From JANPBY01 sp963805505 (lineage in GTDB: Bacteria; Actinomycetota; Actinomycetes; DATJPE01): a DNA stretch of 64,000 nt. The stretch spans positions 248,001-312,000 of the forward strand of contig CAWDUP010000004.1 in NCBI GenBank assembly GCA_963805505.1. Direction: 5' to 3'. The notes beneath the pieces are model-generated. The model worked only from the letters and a program-made list of their open reading frames with translations, did no database searches and was not told where the DNA came from. The translations under genes were made by a program, and so were the position numbers. Position 1 is the stretch's first letter; every line of letters begins with the position of its first letter. Positions 26,759-35,444 of the stretch are shown here, in pieces.

Positions 26759-29700
26759 TCAGGCGGGCGCGAGAACGACCGTCCAACCGGTGGCCTTCCC
26801 GGCTCCTACGGATGCCGAGGCCGTCTTGCCCGAGTAGGTCCCCGCGCCGACCGGGCCCTGGTCCACGGCAAAGCCGGAGATCAGCCCACCACCGGCACCC
26901 GCGTCGCTCGCCCGCGCCGTGGTCCCCCCCGGTTCGGTCCAGTCCGGGACGGTCTGAGAGGTCTTCAGCGCCCAGAAGGAGACCACCCAGGATCCATCTG
27001 CGGAAACCGCCGCGTCGGGAGCCGGGTAGCTGTTGGTCGAGCCGCTCTTGGCCATCGACTCGACAGCTGTCGGCGACGCGACTGCGCCGGTGTAGGCCAG
27101 CACGGTCAGGTTGGTCTTGGTCCGCTCGGGCCAGTCGACCGTACCGAGGTTCGTACCAGCCGGAGCAACCCGCTGGTAGAGCGTGGTGCGCAGGTCACTG
27201 CCATCTGTCCGGTCATCCACCTCGGTCCACCCAGCCGGTGTCGACGTCGGGCTGAGCCCCTTGTTGCTGGTGACGAACATGAGCAGGGCGTCCCCGCTCT
27301 GCATCCCCGCAGGTGCTGGAATGTCGTTGCTCGTCACGTTGCCCGCATCGGTCGCCGACCCGCGGAAGGCGATGTCGGACCCGGAAGGCACGGAGACAGT
27401 CACCGTCTTGGTGATCGAGTCCGTCAGCCCCGGACCGTCAGAGACCAGCAAGGTGACGTCATAGGCCCCCGGTCCGGCGAAGGTGTGCGAGGGCGTCGCC
27501 CCCGTGGCCGTTCCTCCGCCCTGGTAGGTCCACGCGTACGACGCGACGTCGCCGTCCTCGGGATCGCTGCTCGTCGAGCCGTCGAAGTCACAGCTGAGCT
27601 GCGTGCACGTGAACGTGAACCGGGCTGTCGGGGCCTGGTTACCCGGCGGCGGGTCACTCGGCGTGGCCGTGACCGTGTCGCTGTCAACGGCGCCGTCGTC
27701 ATCGGTCACCGTCAGGGTCACGGTCTTGTCGCCCGAGGAGGTGAACAGGTGTTCGGGGTTCGGGGCGGTGCTGGAGGTGCCGTCGCCGAAGTCCCACTCA
27801 TAGGAGACGATCGTCCCGTCGCCGTCGTTGCTTCCGGCCGAGCTGAAGGTGCAGGTCAGGTCCTCGCAGCCGACCAGACCGGCCCGGGCCGTCGGTGGGT
27901 TGTTCGTGGGCGGCGGCGCCCCGTCATCGGACAGGAACATCGCTCGGGCCTGCCAGTCGACGGTCGTGTCGACCGTGGTCGCCGAACCCGTCACTTCCGT
28001 GCCCGCCAGGGTGACGCGGACGAGGTCTCCGCTGTCCCGGTCGGCGGCATAGAGGCTGGTGCCGGAAAGGAACATCCCGCGGACCCGACTCGGGTCAAGC
28101 CCACTCGCGCCGCTCACGGTGAACGGCGTTGCACCCACGACGTCGCTCTCCGGGCTGAACCAGCGCCAGTAGAGATTGTTGTCTCCGAACAACGTGTAGT
28201 AGATCCGTCCTTGGTTGTAGACCATCCCGGTGAGATTGCCGATGTCGCTCCCGAACGATCCGCCGTACATCGGCAACGCTGTCGGTGAGCCGAAGGTCGT
28301 TCCGTTGAACGGACGGCGGCTGAACGTCCCGTCCGCTGAGCCGGTGTAGAGCACGTTGTCGATGAGGAAGGCTCCACGCGCCAGGCTCCAGGGGGCCGTC
28401 CCCGCGGTGGTGGACTGCGTGCCGGCCGTCGTGCCGTCGAAGCCCACGACGCGGACGTTGTCCGCGGCCGTGCTTCCTCCGCCTCCGCCTTGCGAACCGG
28501 TGGCGATGATCTCGATTCCGTCGACGAGCGGGTTCTCAGTCTTGTGCAGGAAGCCAAGGTCGACCGAGCCGTCGCTGGTGACGTCGAAGGACTCCATGGC
28601 GCCAACCTGGTCGCCGTAGCGCTGGACCAGATCCCAGTTGCTCAGAACCGTTGTGCCGTCGAGGGTCACGTCGAAGATCCGCTGGCCCGGCTGGCTGGTG
28701 CCCGAGTACCGGTTGGCGAGATAGAGCCGCACGGTCACAGCTGACCCCGCGGGAACCGGGAAGTGCCACTCCATCTCGTTGCCGGAGTTGTTTCCGTAGC
28801 GCTCGGTCGAGAACAAGGCCACCGGCGCCCGGTCCCCGGACGAGGCGGGAACCGAAGCGTTCGGAGTGGCCGGTGTCGATGACGACGAGGTGGCGCTGCT
28901 CCCCGATCGATAGCTTGATGCGGCTGCATCTGAGATCCAGTCAGGTCCGTCGTCTGCCGACTGCAGCGCTGGGCCGCCGGCGTTGACGCGATACAGCACT
29001 CCGGGATCGGCTGAGCCTGCCGACTGCCCGAGCAGGTAGACGCTCCCGGGGAGGCTCGGCAAGTCCTGCGCGGGCGGCGTCGTGCCTCCGGCCAGCGGGA
29101 AGAACGCGATCTTTCGACGTGTCTCGCCGCCGATCCGATCAGTGTCACTTCCGACCCAGAGTCCGTCCGGGGTCGCGAAGAGGTCGAACACGCCGACCCC
29201 ACGTGCCCGTCCGGGGTTCCACGACAGAGGGAGACCCGATACCGGGTCCAGTGCGGCGATGCCCTCTCGCGGCACCGCGCCGGGGCCGACCTGATCGCCG
29301 GCGTAGGGGTTGTTGAGCCAGCGCATGTGTCCACCGATGTAGACCGCGGAACCCGTCACCGCAACGGCATAGGTGGTGTCTCCACCGGTGTAGTCGGTCC
29401 AGGTCGCCACCTGTCCGCTCCCGGTCGCCGCCGTCTCCCATCGGGAGATCTCGTCGCACGGTGAGGTCGACCCGTGGTAGGCGCCCGTCGTGCTCACCAC
29501 GAAGTAGGAGCTGTCAGGGGAGAAGTCGAGGTCACGCATGTACGTGTCGAAGGACTTGCTGCAGGTGTTGGTGTAGAAGTCTGTCGCCCAACTCGTCAAT
29601 GTCGCGGTCGTGCCGGTGAGATCGATCATGGCGATCTGTTGACGCGGCGATCCGTCGATCTGGGTGAAGTTGCCGATGGTCACCAGGCGCGAACCGTCTG

Positions 29701-30379
29701 GGGAGACAGCCATCTTGAGCACCTGCAGGGCGCCACCGTTGAGCTGCCCCGAGTAGTCCAGGTCGAGGAACGACGTCAGAGCACCCGTCGTTGGATTCAG
29801 CGAAGCCAGCGACGTACGGCTCTGCCCTCCGACGGTCTTGAAGCTCCCACCGACGAGCAGCCGCCCACCGACGAGGTCGACGTTCTTGATCACGGCGTTG
29901 AACGAAGGGGGCGAGAAGCCGCCGACCTTTTGGCCGTTGGACACGTCGAGCCTGGCCAAGCGCGATGACGAACTGCCGTTGACCTGGGTGAAGGAGCCCA
30001 CGACGTAGACGGAGGTGCCGTCGGCGGCGGCCTCAACGTCATAGACCTGACCTGCGACGTTCGGCGTGAAAGTGGTGGAGATCTGGCCGGTCGTCGCGTT
30101 GAACGCCATGAGGTTGTTGCGCGTCAAGGTGGTGCCGCTGCCGGCCGCTTGGACTCGGCTGAAGTTGCCGCCGGCGATGATCAGATTGCCGACCTGGGCG
30201 AACGACGTGACCCGACCGTCGAGCACGTTGGGCGTGAAGTTGGCCGGATTGTCGCTCACGATCGCGGGTTGAGCCACCGTCTGCGCTGAGACCGGGGCCG
30301 CGAGCGGAACGCCCACCCCCGCGATGACGATGGCTGCTGCGGCAACGACCGAGGAACGACGGGTGGTGAGCAAGCGCAC
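26759..30379 (-). CDS. Secreted propeller/malectin/PKD protein
   Basis: A 1206-residue exported protein and a paralogue of the 23645 gene. The signal peptide (~1-32) ends in APVSAQ. A beta-propeller-like region of VVGSFTQVNGSSSSRLARLDVSNGQ repeats runs to ~450, followed by a Ser-rich linker. A malectin-type carbohydrate-binding domain (~513-630) has RIFDVTLDGTTVLSNWD and ENPLVDGIEIIATG, and a Gly-rich spacer follows. Two PKD domains (~826-910 and ~913-993) carry CEDLTC and CTQLSC pairs. The same C-terminal module as its neighbour ends the protein (~1000-1206). GTG 30379 is chosen because GGGGGA precedes it. Likely a carbohydrate-binding matrix or surface protein. Confidence 0.84.
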   Translation of the reverse strand: MRLLTTRRSSVVAAAAIVIAGVGVPLAAPVSAQTVAQPAIVSDNPANFTPNVLDGRVTSFAQVGNLIIAGGNFSRVQAAGSGTTLTRNNLMAFNATTGQISTTFTPNVAGQVYDVEAAADGTSVYVVGSFTQVNGSSSSRLARLDVSNGQKVGGFSPPSFNAVIKNVDLVGGRLLVGGSFKTVGGQSRTSLASLNPTTGALTSFLDLDYSGQLNGGALQVLKMAVSPDGSRLVTIGNFTQIDGSPRQQIAMIDLTGTTATLTSWATDFYTNTCSKSFDTYMRDLDFSPDSSYFVVSTTGAYHGSTSPCDEISRWETAATGSGQVATWTDYTGGDTTYAVAVTGSAVYIGGHMRWLNNPYAGDQVGPGAVPREGIAALDPVSGLPLSWNPGRARGVGVFDLFATPDGLWVGSDTDRIGGETRRKIAFFPLAGGTTPPAQDLPSLPGSVYLLGQSAGSADPGVLYRVNAGGPALQSADDGPDWISDAAASSYRSGSSATSSSSTPATPNASVPASSGDRAPVALFSTERYGNNSGNEMEWHFPVPAGSAVTVRLYLANRYSGTSQPGQRIFDVTLDGTTVLSNWDLVQRYGDQVGAMESFDVTSDGSVDLGFLHKTENPLVDGIEIIATGSQGGGGGSTAADNVRVVGFDGTTAGTQSTTAGTAPWSLARGAFLIDNVLYTGSADGTFSRRPFNGTTFGSPTALPMYGGSFGSDIGNLTGMVYNQGRIYYTLFGDNNLYWRWFSPESDVVGATPFTVSGASGLDPSRVRGMFLSGTSLYAADRDSGDLVRVTLAGTEVTGSATTVDTTVDWQARAMFLSDDGAPPPTNNPPTARAGLVGCEDLTCTFSSAGSNDGDGTIVSYEWDFGDGTSSTAPNPEHLFTSSGDKTVTLTVTDDDGAVDSDTVTATPSDPPPGNQAPTARFTFTCTQLSCDFDGSTSSDPEDGDVASYAWTYQGGGTATGATPSHTFAGPGAYDVTLLVSDGPGLTDSITKTVTVSVPSGSDIAFRGSATDAGNVTSNDIPAPAGMQSGDALLMFVTSNKGLSPTSTPAGWTEVDDRTDGSDLRTTLYQRVAPAGTNLGTVDWPERTKTNLTVLAYTGAVASPTAVESMAKSGSTNSYPAPDAAVSADGSWVVSFWALKTSQTVPDWTEPGGTTARASDAGAGGGLISGFAVDQGPVGAGTYSGKTASASVGAGKATGWTVVLAPA

Positions 30380-30578
30380 GGTGGATCCCCCACGTGAGTC
30401 CGTCTGGTGTGCCTTCCACACCAGACCGATGTCATCGTGCCCGGGAGCCCCGACCGCGTGACAAGGCCCCGGGCCGCACGGTGTCCGAACGGCCCACCGC
30501 AAGCCACCCGAATGAGCCATAGCTCCTGACGGAGCGTCAGAAGCGCTCACCCTGCGTGTCTCGACCCGGCTTGCGCGT

Positions 30579-31391
30579 TCAGGCACTGCCGGTGATGGAG
30601 GTGGGCCACGGGGCGACGTGGTCCAGGTCCTCCAGGTCGTAGCCGAAGTGGGCTGCGCGTGCGGCGTACCTCCTGGCCAACGCTGCTCGCTCCAACCTGC
30701 GCCACGGAACCTTGTCGTGAGCGAGTTCCTCCCAGCGCTCGGCGTAGCGACTGCTGCGTCCCCCCTCCAACCCGTCGCTCGGGATCGCGCCCTGCAGCCC
30801 GAGGAAGGTGCCGATCGCCTCGAGCTCATCGCGTGGCTGCGCCAGCAACGCCTCGTACTTGACCACATGCACACGGTGCAGGTGCGTCGCATCGGCCTCG
30901 AACAGATCGTGGGCGGCAAACCAGTGTCCGAAGGGCACGCTGAGTCGACGCCGTCGCACCCACTTGTGCGTGGACAGCGCGACCACGACGGGGTGGCGAA
31001 CGATGACGACGAACCAGGCCTTGGGGAACAGTCCTTGGAGCATCCGGGTCATCAACAAGTTCGGGGGGGACTTCTCCAGCAGCAGCCGGCGGTCCAGATC
31101 CCAGTGCGGCTCCCAGGCAGCCAGCAACCGCGCCGCGTTCTCCGGCGTGACCAGCGGTGAGCTCTCGGTCAGGTGGGCTCTGCGGTCGTACGCGAAGCGT
31201 CCTGCACCTCCATAGGTGCGCGCCGGCGGATAAACGTCCTGCAGATGCTGACCCTCGTCCTCCTTGGCGGTCGTTCCCGCGAAGCCGCTCACGTCCGGGT
31301 GCTGGGCCAGCACCTTGGCCAGAGCGGTCGTGCCGCTGCGATGCAGTCCGGCGACGAAGACCAGTCGCGAGGAGTCCGGTTCGTCACTCAT
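30579..31391 (-). CDS. PAPS-dependent sulfotransferase
   Basis: A 270-residue cytoplasmic sulfotransferase. The 5'-phosphosulfate-binding loop GLHRSGTT is at residues 15-22 and the 3'-phosphate-binding segment VIVRHPVVVALS is at ~129-140 (R132, S140). LLEKSPPNLLM precedes it, as in carbohydrate sulfotransferases. It transfers sulfate from PAPS to a hydroxyl or amine of an acceptor, here probably a lipid-linked glycan precursor (inference). ATG 31391 overlaps the upstream glycosidase stop by ATGA, making it the last of four coupled genes. Confidence 0.9.
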   Translation of the reverse strand: MSDEPDSSRLVFVAGLHRSGTTALAKVLAQHPDVSGFAGTTAKEDEGQHLQDVYPPARTYGGAGRFAYDRRAHLTESSPLVTPENAARLLAAWEPHWDLDRRLLLEKSPPNLLMTRMLQGLFPKAWFVVIVRHPVVVALSTHKWVRRRRLSVPFGHWFAAHDLFEADATHLHRVHVVKYEALLAQPRDELEAIGTFLGLQGAIPSDGLEGGRSSRYAERWEELAHDKVPWRRLERAALARRYAARAAHFGYDLEDLDHVAPWPTSITGSA

Positions 31392-32314
31392 GGTGTCCCC
31401 GTCAGGATCTGGCGCCAGGCCTGCCTCGACGGCGCATCTGTCAGTCGGTAGTCGGTGCCAGTGATCGGTGAGTCGAAGTAGACGGCGAACGGTGACTGCA
31501 GATCGATGAGCTCGACTGCCACCTGCTCCAGCCACCTCGCTCGTCCCGTCCCGTCGTCGCCGGGGACGAGCTGTGACCCGATCTCGGCCATCCCCAAGGG
31601 GTGGCCCACCTGCTGGGCCTTCTCGACCATCGGCGCTAGCCACGAGGCCGCGTCGGGATAGGAGCCTTGGCGCACCTCACGGTTGTAGCAGTCGAAGCCC
31701 ATGACGTCGAAGTACTCCGAACCCGGGTCGTAGTCCTCGAAGGTCCGACCAACCTCCGGTTTGGTCGTCCGGCACTGCAGCACCAGCGCTGCCCGCAGCT
31801 TGGGGCGATCGACCTCCAAGGACAGCTCTCGGATGTGGCGAAACGCCGCTCGGAAGTCTTCGGCGGTGAAGTGGCCGTCCTCGATGTTGTCCTCAGGCTC
31901 GTGAAAATAGACCCACCAGACCCGTCGATCCCGCGGAATCGACGAGAACCATGCTCTGAGGGAGGCGTCATGATCGCCGGCGATCACCTCCGCCGGCGGC
32001 AGCTTGAACGACACGACGACCGGTCGGTCCGCGACGTCGGCAGGACTGCCCACCCAGGGTTCAGGCCCCCCCGGGTAGAAGATTCGGGCGACCTCGAGCC
32101 GGCCGTATGCCGTGTCCTGGCGAGCCAAAGCCTCTTCAAAATCGCCAGCCCCTCGATAGACCGTCGTGCCGAACAGCGTCACCCGCTCATCCGGCCCGGG
32201 CACCGCGATCGGCGGTCCGTCATTCGGGGTGAAGCTCGGACTCGAGGAGCAGCCAGCGGCCAGACACGCGATCAGCAGTCCTACAGCGGCCGCCGCGCGC
32301 CCACGTGGGCTCAT
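31388..32314 (-). CDS. GH26-like lipoprotein glycosidase
   Basis: A 308-residue exported lipoprotein with lipobox LAAGC (Cys22). The rest is a TIM-barrel-like domain with VYFHEPEDN, giving a candidate acid/base Glu139, and GMAEIGS, giving a candidate nucleophile Glu244, the spacing expected for clan GH-A enzymes such as GH26. GFDCYN precedes the nucleophile strand. It is clearly related to the C-terminal domain of the 46702 gene and more distantly to the 37278 gene. It is coupled by ATGA to the flippase upstream and the sulfotransferase downstream. It probably trims or edits the exported polysaccharide (inference). Confidence 0.8.
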   Translation of the reverse strand: MSPRGRAAAAVGLLIACLAAGCSSSPSFTPNDGPPIAVPGPDERVTLFGTTVYRGAGDFEEALARQDTAYGRLEVARIFYPGGPEPWVGSPADVADRPVVVSFKLPPAEVIAGDHDASLRAWFSSIPRDRRVWWVYFHEPEDNIEDGHFTAEDFRAAFRHIRELSLEVDRPKLRAALVLQCRTTKPEVGRTFEDYDPGSEYFDVMGFDCYNREVRQGSYPDAASWLAPMVEKAQQVGHPLGMAEIGSQLVPGDDGTGRARWLEQVAVELIDLQSPFAVYFDSPITGTDYRLTDAPSRQAWRQILTGTP

Positions 32315-33897
32315 GCCGCAGCCTCACGCGCGGGCCTGGACAAGAGGACATGCAGGCTGAACAACACCCGCAACCGCCAGACCCACGCCGTGTACGCCAG
32401 GAGCCCCAGCGCGAACGCCATGACCTGATAGGCGGTGGGTACGTCGGCGAGTGCGAGTCCCCCAGGAATGGCGCCAAGACACCCCACGGCCACCAACGCC
32501 GCCACCCAGGTGCTGCGCCCGAAGGGATGCAGCCGGAGCTTGACGCCGATCTGGGTCAGGGGCACCAGGTTGTTGTAGAGGATCGCTAGTGCCCAGCCCA
32601 CCGCCGCACCGTTGATGCCCCAGAGGGGGATGAGCACCAGGTCGAGCGCCACGTTCAGCCCGAGGGCGACGAAGGCGTTCGCGAAGGTCCAAACAGTCTT
32701 ACCCGCCATCGCCAGGACGACGTCGACGAGGCCGCACCCGGTCGCCACCAGCATGGTCAGGCTGAGCACCACGAGGACCGTGGTTCCAGTGGCGTACTTA
32801 GGACCGAACAGCAACGGCAGCTCACGAGCAAAGACGGCCAGACACAGATAGATCGGCCACGTCGCCAGGATCAACCAGGTGGTGGAGACGCGATAGACGG
32901 TGCGCACACCTTCGTCGTCGCGCAGGGCGATCAATCTGCTCAACCGAGGCTGCGCCACCGCGGCGATCGACCCGGCGGCCAGCTGGCCGAAGACGAGGAA
33001 GCGGGTGACCGCTGCGTAGACGGCTGCCTCCGAAGGACCGACCATGGCTGCGACCAGAATGATGTCCAGGCGGTTGAGGCCGATCTGGGCGAGGCTTTGC
33101 AGCCAGCGTGCCCAGGTGTAGCCCCAGAACTCGCGGTGCATCGTTCCCGGCCGCGGGGCGAGGACCCCTCTCCGTCGCTCCACGTGCCTGAGCAGGCGCC
33201 ACAGCCACCAACCCGCAAGCGCGGCCGCGGGCAGATAGGGGAAGGCCCAGGCAAGCGCCAGCGCGGACGAACTCGTCGCGCCAACCGCGATCGCGAACGC
33301 GATCAGCAGGACTTGCCCGATCGGTCGGCCGATCCGATCCACGACTACCAGCGGTCGCAGCTTGTGGAGCCCTCTGGTGCCGAACAGGCACACGTCCATC
33401 AGTGCAGCGAAGGGAAGGAACGCAGCCATCACCCGGATCGGCCCGACGACCACATCCGGATGCGCCGGAACGACGAGTCGCGCGATGGGTCCGGCCAGCA
33501 GCATGAGCACAGCTGCGGTTGCGACGGAGAACACCAGGACCGGAGTCAGCGCCGACCTGAGCGCTGATCGGATCCGGTCGGGCTCGCCGAGGGCCGCCAG
33601 CCGAGCAACGAAGTAGACCGCGCCCGTGGACGCCCCTAGTCGCACGAAGGTGAAGGCGAGCATGAACAGCGAGATCGAGGTGAAGATCACACCGACCGTC
33701 ACGGTGTTGACGTTGCGGGTCAGCAGGACCGTCAGGACGAACCCCGCAAGCCCAGCGGTGACCGAGCCGGCGAGGACGAACACGCCACCTCGGGCAAGAC
33801 TGCGCAGATCTACGCCCTCGTCGTCGGCGGGAAGCGCCCGGTTGTCCGGATCTTGAGCCGTTCCCGCAGGATCCGCCGCCGGTTGCCGCGGATTCAT
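32311..33897 (-). CDS. Wzx-type polysaccharide flippase
   Basis: A 528-residue MOP-superfamily flippase with about 14 hydrophobic helices. ARGGVFVLAGSVTAGLAGFVLTVLLTR forms TM1 and GLNRLDIILVAAMVGPSEAAVYAAVTRF the central polysaccharide_synt motif region. The C-terminal half contains INGAAVGWALAILYNN. Family members translocate undecaprenyl-linked repeat units across the membrane. ATG 33897 is preferred because it overlaps the upstream sulfotransferase stop (ATGA); another ATG lies three codons upstream. Its coupling to sulfotransferases on both sides suggests that sulfation precedes export. Confidence 0.92.
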   Translation of the reverse strand: MNPRQPAADPAGTAQDPDNRALPADDEGVDLRSLARGGVFVLAGSVTAGLAGFVLTVLLTRNVNTVTVGVIFTSISLFMLAFTFVRLGASTGAVYFVARLAALGEPDRIRSALRSALTPVLVFSVATAAVLMLLAGPIARLVVPAHPDVVVGPIRVMAAFLPFAALMDVCLFGTRGLHKLRPLVVVDRIGRPIGQVLLIAFAIAVGATSSSALALAWAFPYLPAAALAGWWLWRLLRHVERRRGVLAPRPGTMHREFWGYTWARWLQSLAQIGLNRLDIILVAAMVGPSEAAVYAAVTRFLVFGQLAAGSIAAVAQPRLSRLIALRDDEGVRTVYRVSTTWLILATWPIYLCLAVFARELPLLFGPKYATGTTVLVVLSLTMLVATGCGLVDVVLAMAGKTVWTFANAFVALGLNVALDLVLIPLWGINGAAVGWALAILYNNLVPLTQIGVKLRLHPFGRSTWVAALVAVGCLGAIPGGLALADVPTAYQVMAFALGLLAYTAWVWRLRVLFSLHVLLSRPAREAAA

Positions 33898-34745
33898 CCC
33901 ATCCATCGAGGCGTCCAGCCGAGCCAGGCCGCCAACCGCTCGTCGTGGGGGCGGAGCTGTGCCTCCAACCGCTCCCTGAGCGCGCTGTCCATCGGGGTCC
34001 GCGGCCGGGCGTTGTGCTTGTCGTAGGTTGCCTGATCGGGCTGCGGAAGCTCGAGGAAGTCGAACACCTCCTTGAGCGCTGGCGCTGGATCCTCGAACAG
34101 CCGATGACTGTCGACCACGAGGAAGCGGGAGCGGTCGATGTGGCGGACCAGCGCTTCGAACTGCTCGATGTACCGGCTCCTCGCGAGGTAGGAATGATGC
34201 TGCAGCGCAAAGCTGTTGTACGTCGGATCCGCGATCATCCGTTCGCGTTCTCCGCGGGTGCGCTCGGCCTCCAGCTCCAGCGCCACCTCGAACGGTTCGG
34301 TCTCGTACCCTCGGGCCAGCTCGTGCGCATGGGCTGAGAAGGCCCTCTCGACCGGGTCACGGATCAAGGTGATGACCTTGACATCGGGCAGGTCCTGCGC
34401 GATTCGTTGAGCGGCCAGCGGGTGAAACAGGTAGTAGGGGCTGGATTCAAAGGTCACCGCCGCGGTGCCCGTACGTCGCCGAACCCGATCGGCGCTCCAC
34501 CGCAGCGGGAAGTGGCTGCGGTACCACGTCAGGCCCTTGTCATAGTTGCGGTCGAAGTAGTGCACTCCCTTGTGCAGCACCGCAGGGAGCACCTGAGGGT
34601 GCTCGGCCAGCCCTCGGTAGAGACTTGAGGTGCCGCTGCGCTGCGCTCCTGCGACGAGGAAGGTCGGGAGGAGGCGGCCCTTGTTCGTCACCTGACCGAA
34701 CTGGAAGGCAGCTTCCCGCGCGAGACGCCGGGTCGGCGCGAGCAT
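33894..34745 (-). CDS. PAPS-dependent sulfotransferase
   Basis: A 283-residue sulfotransferase. The 5'-PSB loop GAQRSGTS is at 33-40, EHPQVLPAVLHKGVHYFDRNYDKGLTWY follows (heparan-sulfate-sulfotransferase-like), and the 3'-PB segment LIRDPVERAFSAHAHE has R129 and S137. It resembles the NDST/HS3ST branch that acts on polysaccharides. ATG 34745 has GGGAG ~9 nt upstream. It leads the coupled set ST-Wzx-GH-ST and is divergent from the Alg14-like gene. The acceptor sugar cannot be determined. Confidence 0.9.
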   Translation of the reverse strand: MLAPTRRLAREAAFQFGQVTNKGRLLPTFLVAGAQRSGTSSLYRGLAEHPQVLPAVLHKGVHYFDRNYDKGLTWYRSHFPLRWSADRVRRRTGTAAVTFESSPYYLFHPLAAQRIAQDLPDVKVITLIRDPVERAFSAHAHELARGYETEPFEVALELEAERTRGERERMIADPTYNSFALQHHSYLARSRYIEQFEALVRHIDRSRFLVVDSHRLFEDPAPALKEVFDFLELPQPDQATYDKHNARPRTPMDSALRERLEAQLRPHDERLAAWLGWTPRWMG

Positions 34746-34967
34746 CACCAACGTCTCCCATCGACACCTGCGCGAACGACTTCTGAGCCTACGGCACCAG
34801 GCCGATCGAGCATCCGTCCGAACGGCCAGAACGAACTCGCCCATCGGCCGATCCTCACCGGCGACCACCGGTTCACCCGGCTGGCCTGGCTATGCTCGCG
34901 GCACTGGTAGCGGCCCGGACGAGGCCCGATCGGTCCGCAATCGAGACAGAGCGAGGTGACACGACCA

Positions 34968-35444
34968 GTGGGCGCTGGCTCGGCTGACCCGCCTGCTCGA
35001 GTCCTCCTGGTCGGGTCCAGCGGCGGCCATCTGGCCCAGTTGATCGCCCTGCGCGGCTGGTGGTCCGAAGGGGACCGGGCGTGGGTGACATTCGACACCC
35101 CAGACGCCCGGTCGTCGCTGGCCGGGGAACCCGTGACCTGGGCCTACCACCCGACTACTCGTAACCTGCCGAATCTCCTGCGCAACACCTGGCAGGCACG
35201 TCGGGTGATGAGGGCGTTCAGGCCGGATGTGATCGTCAGCACCGGAGCCGCGGTGGCGTTGCCGTACTTCATCCTCGGACGGCTGCGCCGCCGGACCACC
35301 GTCTACCTCGAGGTGTACGACCGCATCGAGACCGCCACCCTCACCGGACGTCTCTGCAGGCCGTTCACCACCTTGATGCTCGTTCAGTGGCCCGAACAGC
35401 AACACCTCTACCGCGACGCCCACGTCGTGGGACCTGTGCTGTGA
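34968..35444 (+). CDS. Alg14/EpsE-like glycosyltransferase membrane subunit
   Basis: A 158-residue protein matching the Alg14/PssD/CpsF group, the membrane-recruiting N-terminal half of split GT28-type glycosyltransferases. ARVLLVGSSGGHLAQLIALRGWW is the acceptor-domain glycine loop, PDVIVSTGAAVALPYFILGRLRRRTTVYLEV is the central Rossmann strand and the membrane-associating hairpin, and it ends MLVQWPEQQHLYRDAHVVGPVL. GTG 34968 is chosen because the near-perfect ribosome-binding site GAGGTGA (34953-34959) is 8 nt upstream; another GTG at 34956 overlaps that site. The stop overlaps the next gene (GTGA), whose N-terminus is the matching Alg13-like half. Confidence 0.85.
   Translation: MGAGSADPPARVLLVGSSGGHLAQLIALRGWWSEGDRAWVTFDTPDARSSLAGEPVTWAYHPTTRNLPNLLRNTWQARRVMRAFRPDVIVSTGAAVALPYFILGRLRRRTTVYLEVYDRIETATLTGRLCRPFTTLMLVQWPEQQHLYRDAHVVGPVL

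Noticed and set aside
26648..28288. A 546-codon plus-strand open frame
   Set aside because: It is antisense to the PKD/malectin protein gene; the reverse frame has a signal peptide and clear domains.
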